Shown one piece after another: positions 59,121 to 64,000 of a DNA stretch of 64,000 nt; positions within the stretch are counted from its first letter, which is position 1, and every line of letters begins with the position of its first letter. The notes under the pieces were generated by a model, which was given only the letters and a program-made list of their open reading frames with translations, had not been told where the DNA came from and did no database searches. The stretch is from positions 25,194,001-25,258,000 of the forward strand of contig JAYKKI010000015.1 in NCBI GenBank assembly GCA_039881145.1, in the 5' to 3' direction. The DNA comes from Druceiella hillmani (taxonomy: Eukaryota; Arthropoda; Insecta; Lepidoptera; Hepialidae). The translations under genes and the position numbers were made by a program.

Positions 59121-59702
59121 AAGATGTTTAAAAATGAGTTAATTAAAGTATAATGTAGTGACTTTGAAGAAGTTGTTCAACGGAAAAAAATTAGTATTCG
59201 ATTTTCAAGTGGTTCGAAATGTAAACGAATAAGTAATTAAGTTTTAACTTCATATGAATAATTGTAAAACTTGCTAAATACGTTAGTTCGAAACTCGAAT
59301 TAATAATTCGTGGTTTTCGTCTAGAAAATAAGAGGCAAAATCAATATAATTTATTTACAGCTTCCATTCATTTCTACAGAACACGTTTATAACAGGCTAT
59401 CATGTCGATTGTGAAATGATCCGTATTATGTCGGTCTTTATTCTTAACATTATGTAGGTGCCACGGCGAATGTCCTGAAATAAATACATATCAACATTTA
59501 TGACAATATTGGATGATTATGTGTGACATGTTTGTTTAACCCACTTATTTGTTTTATACCCGAGCAATTGGTTATTTTTGACAGTTTTTTATGTGAGTTT
59601 TAAAATTAGTTATTGGCTGGATTTAACTGCTTTTATATAATTCTGGTAAAGTTCAAGATCCCAGAAATAACCTAAATTACTATTGGGGAATAACTATTTT
59701 AT
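59121..59702. other. AT-rich spacer
   Basis: No gene was seen. Confidence 0.45.
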
Positions 59703-59730
59703 ATAAGAGGTTTGGGGCGAAACCTCTTAT
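59703..59730. repeat. 11-bp perfect hairpin with GC loop
   Basis: ATAAGAGGTTT-GGGGCG-AAACCTCTTAT. The GC-only loop in an AT-rich area is unusual. Function unknown. Confidence 0.75.
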
Positions 59731-60917
59731 CTAAAGTTGGTATTACGCTTTACCTTTCAATTTCTTGATATAATGTCGAATTTTTATGAAATCAATTACT
59801 TTTAATACCTTAAATATTACCATCTTCATGATATGAATATAGTATTTGTTAACTTTTCTCCTATTTATTTTCACTTTCGTTTTCCTAAAATAGGATTCAG
59901 AAGAAAAGTTTCAAGCATTTCCTAATTATTGCATAGTTAACATTAAATATTTTATCGCATTTTTCACCTCTATTTTATTTCCCTTCAAATTGTTAGGTAG
60001 TTAAAATAAAAAAATATATATTTATACTAGACACCTAGGTCATGAAATTAATATTTTCTTCCAAGATATTTTTTTATATTAATACAAGCAAAATATTAAT
60101 AAAACTATTTAATTATCTTTTTGTCAATATATTGATAAAAGGGCGTAAAATTCGTGAAAGTGCATGGTCTCTGTCTCATTTTTATTTACGAGAACGACTT
60201 TATATAATAAGGAAATATTTATATGGATATGGAGATAATAATTATAACAAAATTATAAATACTTTTGCTATTGTCCCAAAAGGTAAAATAAAAAACGCCC
60301 CCCCCCTTTGTTAAATCGATTTAATAGAGTCAAAAATCAATATTTATGCATCATGCATGTATATCGCCTATGCACCTTAAACTAGTTCCCATAACATACT
60401 TTCGTACTGTTTCGTCAGATTTTGGCTCCACTTGGGCTGTTATTTTTTTATAGTCATTCCCAAAATTATTTAATTTCAATTGTGTGCTCTTTCGTCCGTT
60501 GAGAAGTTCGATAGATCCCAGATCCTAGAGGGAATTTATATGGGTCCATCAGGAAAGTACACTCTTCAAAATAAAAAAAAAAATTAAATCTGTGCAAGAT
60601 TGTCAAAGTTTTGAACATCGCTACAAAATATATGCACACATACATACCTTCATACATACGGGCCAAATAGAGAACCTTCATTTTTTGAAGGCGAGAACTT
60701 ATATATTATTCCAAATCAGTACAAATATAAATTTATGCAATTATCTGCTTACTTACTATGGTGCAATTCAGTACTTGTGGAAAAGCAAGTCAATTAACTA
60801 TAGTCCAGATAACGCAAATTTTGTTAAATAAAACACCGATTTCATTGAGGAATATATAAAAGTTGTTAACTATTTCATTATTACTTTACGATATATACAA
60901 AAGTATACGCACAAATG

Positions 60918-60920
<3 letters not shown>
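59731..60920. other. AT-rich spacer
   Basis: A 90-codon plus frame (60042-60314) is Ile/Lys/Asn/Tyr-rich and unrecognised. It ends in a C10 run at about 60297-60306. Frames at 60466-60831 on both strands are mutual shadows. The stretch at 60370-60550 is somewhat more complex but gave no motif. Confidence 0.4.
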
Positions 60921-60967
<47 letters not shown>

Positions 60968-60968
60968 T
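60921..60968. repeat. (TA)n microsatellite
   Basis: About 48 bp of AT dinucleotides, 70 bp before repeat family B copy 2. Confidence 0.97.
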
Positions 60969-61038
60969 ATAATAAAACTTCTAACACGATTGAAAAATAT
61001 TGAATCTTTCTTATTATAAGATACAAAAATATAAAAAT

Positions 61039-61192
61039 CTTTGCTAATATCCAACCTGAAGATGTTGTAATACAACGAAACCTAGGTCGTGGTAAAGAAA
61101 TTAAAGATAATAAAATAATACTACATCACGTAGTTTCATTTAATTGTGAATAATGAATTTCTACAAAATTAACGCCAAATATATTCAATATT
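61039..61192 (+). repeat. dispersed repeat family B, copy 2
   Basis: The copy reads TTTGCTAATATCCAACCTGA, then AGATGTTGTAATACAACGAA and ACCTAGGTCGTGGTAAAG. It continues with TACTACATCACGTAG and TTTCATTTAATTGTGAATAA, and ends AATTAACGCCAAATATATTC. It matches 6.54-6.65 kb closely, including the CTGAAGA core, the 5-bp hairpin with AAT loop, and GAAAC. Here the GGCGTTAAT motif lies at the 3' end in reverse orientation; in copy 1 it lies at the 5' end in forward orientation. Confidence 0.78.
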
Positions 61193-61779
61193 ACTGTTAC
61201 TATTAGATTTCTATCACAGTTGTAAATCGTCAGAAGTACAGCAACATCAAAACTGATACACATAAAGAAATCGTCTGTATAAAGGAAAATAATGCAGTAC
61301 CACAGGCAGTTTAAACAAATTAGCACCATCCAAAATGAACAGAAGTATTAAGCCAAACTATCAAGTAGTTCGGCTGGTTTTTTTATTTATTTAAACGTGT
61401 GAGTGTAAAACCTACAACATGATGATTTTTGATGTCAAATATCTCAGAAGCTAATACCGACGCAAAATTCATAATACAATATTATCAAGGACTCTTCTCT
61501 CGGCGCGCAAAATCAAACATCCGGCATTCGCTGCAGTTGACTTATGTGGGTGAAGCGATGCACTTCGAATAAAGGTTGTAATATTCCCAAATTAATATAA
61601 AGTTCGGCAATATACAAGCTTGACTAGCCTATAAAGCTTGACTTTTCTATGCACATCTATAGCCAGTAATACACATCAATAAAAATACCTTGTTTTTTCT
61701 CGTAAGTAAACACATTCAAATACAATGTCATATTCAACACTAGACCTAAATCAAATATCAACATCACAGTAAATACCCA
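61193..61779. other. spacer
   Basis: No gene was seen; the 67-codon minus frame at 61126-61329 overlaps the repeat. A GC-richer patch (CTCTCGGCGCGCAAAATC, CATCCGGCATTCGCTGCAG) lies at 61495-61565. Confidence 0.4.
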
Positions 61780-62060
61780 CATGGAGCCTCAAAGCGATTC
61801 GACACAATACGGGAAATTAGCCAAAGGAAGTGACCCTTTCAAAAGCAATTGCAGCACGATACTTAGGTATATTTCTATATCCCGCTTGAACGAAATGCAA
61901 TAGCGGCCAGTGCCGAAGCGGATGCTGAAATCCGACCGAGACGTGTCAATTGCCCTTATCGCGGCCCCGTTCACTTTATATCACTTCACTCCACAATGAA
62001 AATATTGCCTCGCCGACCGCACTTGCATATGTGCGCAGTTCTATAAGCATAAACACTCGA
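61780..62060. promoter_or_regulatory. strongest GC-rich island in the window
   Basis: The block contains AGCGGCCAGTGCCGAAGCGG, GAAATCCGACCGAGACGTG, CTTATCGCGGCCCCGTTCAC and CCTCGCCGACCGCACTTGC, with many CpG pairs. A 61-codon minus frame (61789-61974) is unrecognised. The density of CpG in such AT-rich DNA suggests selection or a young insertion. A promoter, an unmethylated element end or an unknown exon are all possible. Confidence 0.3.
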
Positions 62061-63237
62061 TAACGAGGTACATCACCGCTATTTATTATTTCTTGTATTC
62101 CTTATTTGTGTTGTAAGGGGTCTTGAAGGGGTTTTTAATGAATATAAACAACGTAAATTGGATTCAAGAAATTAAAAACTGTTGAATCAAATGTAGCATA
62201 TTAGTTTGAATATCAAAACCTTTTAATTTTTTTAAACATGAATAAAAACATTTTAGTGTAGTTTTTTTGTCCAAGTAACTTCAGATGGCTTTAATTAAAA
62301 ATGTACATATCATAAATTTACGTAGAAACTAAAAAGTAAAAAACATAATAAAAAAATAAAAATTTGGTCACACCATTCTCTTTTTACATGAGTCTTGCAA
62401 TAAACGATATAAATTACTACAAACAACTTTCCCACCATTTCATACTATGTATTAGCCTACTATAATCTGTAAAAGTCATAAATAAATATCATGCCTAGCT
62501 GAGTAAAATATGTTTATAAAATAAACGAGAAAAAATTTATATAATATGGATTCTTCTTTTCGGTTATTAGTTTGAAATCTCATTTTGTTTTTATAATTTG
62601 ATGGTGCTTTTTATATATAGTTCTTATAATTTTATTATTTCGATACACGACTTTTACCGAACAGGAATTTGTTTTTATATTCTTGTAGTAACGACGTAAT
62701 GGTGTATGGTATAATTCAATTTTGTAAGTTGATTTACAAGTATTTTTTGTCATAAATAGAGTTCTTAATATGTACCTTGTTATTTATTTAAAACGGAGGC
62801 TTTATACAATTCTGTAATGAGCGGATATCGATGTAATTCGTCGATCGGCATTTCTAATTCTTAAATCCTTGTGTATATATTTGTCAAATTAAATTACTAA
62901 TTTTGTTTCTCTCAGGCACCCAGAAGTTTTAACAATATTATATTATGATGCAACATTTTAATAATAATTATATTGGTAGTAGATTGATTGGTTTTTTGCT
63001 TTGAATGAAATATAAAAAAATGAAGTAATAATTTTATTATATGATAATTTGATTTAATTGAGATATGTAACAATAAAATTAAAATGATCAATTGTTAATA
63101 TATATTCAAAATTAAAGTAAATCTCTCACCAATTGTGTAGGTGAACCAGCCGGAATAATAGACAAGCTTACAAGAATTATACTCTGAATTATAAAATTAA
63201 TATTTTAAATTCATATCTTTAAAAATTTCATAAAAGG
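62061..63237. other. AT-rich spacer
   Basis: No gene or clear element was seen. Confidence 0.5.
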
Positions 63238-63662
63238 AAAAGAACACTAACCCAACCGGTGTCTCCAAATAACCATACGGTATGTATGCATTTTTCTTTT
63301 AATAAAATTTATTGATGGCTCTTTCTATGTATAAATTATACATAACACATTTCTCATATTTTCTTTCTTTTTGAATTAAAATATCTTTTTCTAATTTATA
63401 GAAACATAAATCATAAATCTAAGTTTGATTAGAAAGATATATATAGGAAAAAAGAGAAATTAGAAAAAGATATATAAGGAGAAGACATAAATCTAATTTT
63501 AAGAAAACAAAAAAACAGTAACAAAAAAGTAGTAAGTAGTTTTTTACAAAAGAAAACAGTAACCCAATTGGTGTCTCAAAATAATCATACATACCCGGCG
63601 AATTCGAATTTTCCTTTTCATAAAATTCATTGATGTCTTTTTCTTTGTATAAATTATGCACA
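63238..63662 (-). repeat. diverged direct duplication, units about 306 bp apart
   Basis: Unit 1 (63238-63348) has ACTAACCCAACCGGTGTCTC, then ATTTATTGATGGCTCTTTCT and ATGTATAAATTATACATAAC. Unit 2 (63546-63662) has the same order: AGTAACCCAATTGGTGTCTC, ATTCATTGATGTCTTTTTCT and TTGTATAAATTATGCACAC. On the minus strand unit 2 encodes HNLYKEKDINEFYEKE and YFETPIGLLFS. Unit 1 gives the related YNLYIERAINKFY and YLETPVGLVFF. Between the units, ATATCTTTTTCTAATTT and AAATTAGAAAAAGATAT are exact inverted partners. The changes partly preserve the peptide, so a duplicated exon is conceivable, but I recognise no family. Confidence 0.55.
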
Positions 63663-64000
63663 CTCGTATTAAATACATTATAGTTTACGTTATGAAAAAA
63701 ATTTGGTTTTTAAATAAATTTGTGATATTGAATAGTTAATTGTAAATGGCACTTGACATTTTAATTACAAACAGCGTAATTAGGAATATAAACATTCATT
63801 AGATTCCATTACAGTAATAAGTACATATATTGTAAATTTTTAATTTATTTATAATGAAATTTATATTTAATTTACCACGCTATAATTTATTCAATGCAGC
63901 GATGGCAGAAGCTCCTTATAATTTAACGGTAATAACTTTGTACATTGGAAAGATATATAGATCACGCTTATATACGCCTCTAGGAACGACAATCGAGTCT
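63663..64000. other. AT-rich spacer
   Basis: No gene was seen before the window ends. Confidence 0.5.

Noticed and set aside
60042..60314. 90-codon plus frame
   Set aside because: Composition is what AT-rich spacer yields (Ile, Lys, Asn, Tyr, Phe); no domain or context.
1..64000. CRISPR arrays, integrons, operons, phage or other prokaryotic systems
   Set aside because: No regularly spaced repeats with unique spacers and no prokaryotic coding density; the sequence is a eukaryotic AT-rich repeat landscape.

Overview
This window looks like nuclear DNA of an insect, or at least an arthropod. It is very AT-rich, with long (TA)n microsatellites and degenerate AACCCAACAT/CCTAA-type arrays that recall the insect telomere motif. 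It also carries relics of Tc1, mariner, P-like and RTE elements of the kinds common in insect genomes. I found no intact host gene, no tRNA or rRNA gene, no operon-like structure and no CRISPR array. The window reads as a gene desert, or possibly a very long intron, that has collected dead transposons and foldback repeats. The species cannot be determined from this sequence alone.

Layout. 0-14.6 kb: AT-rich spacer with small hairpins, a head-to-head pair of an interspersed repeat (4.5-4.9 kb), a (TA)n tract and one copy of a dispersed repeat with a hammerhead-like core (6.5 kb). 14.7-15.4 kb: an extremely AT-rich foldback element. 16.4-17.3 kb: remains of a P-element-like (THAP9-type) transposase on the plus strand. 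18.4-27.3 kb: mostly spacer, with a few GC-richer islands that may be regulatory. 27.3-31.4 kb: several copies of the interspersed repeat and a CA/CG-alternating simple repeat. 31.9-33.7 kb: a cluster of palindromes, including a 197-bp palindrome with no spacer and a 233-bp hairpin element with 98-bp arms. 35.6-36.1 kb: the 5' half of a mariner transposase (minus). 38.1 and 40.3 kb: two copies of a ~250-bp repeat, the second lying inside an RTE LINE relic (39.6-41.4 kb, minus). 45.3-46.3 kb: a nearly full-length but broken Tc1-like transposase (minus). 47.7-48.1 kb: a second mariner lineage (plus). 49.1-49.6 and 55.8-56.2 kb: 3' ends of RTE-type LINEs (minus). 55.0-55.4 kb: an insect-type interspersed repeat. 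57.1-57.9 kb: telomere-like degenerate arrays. 61.0 kb: another copy of the hammerhead-like repeat. 63.2-63.7 kb: a diverged direct duplication.

All transposase and reverse transcriptase sequences carry stops, frameshifts or truncations, so none should make a working protein. Three RTE fragments, the Tc1 relic and one mariner lie on the minus strand; the P-like relic and the other mariner lie on the plus strand. The strongest second-look items are the young-looking palindromes at 31.9-33.2 kb, the P-like relic with its palindromic insert, and the repeat family with a ribozyme-like fold. I did not find a convincing new biological system.
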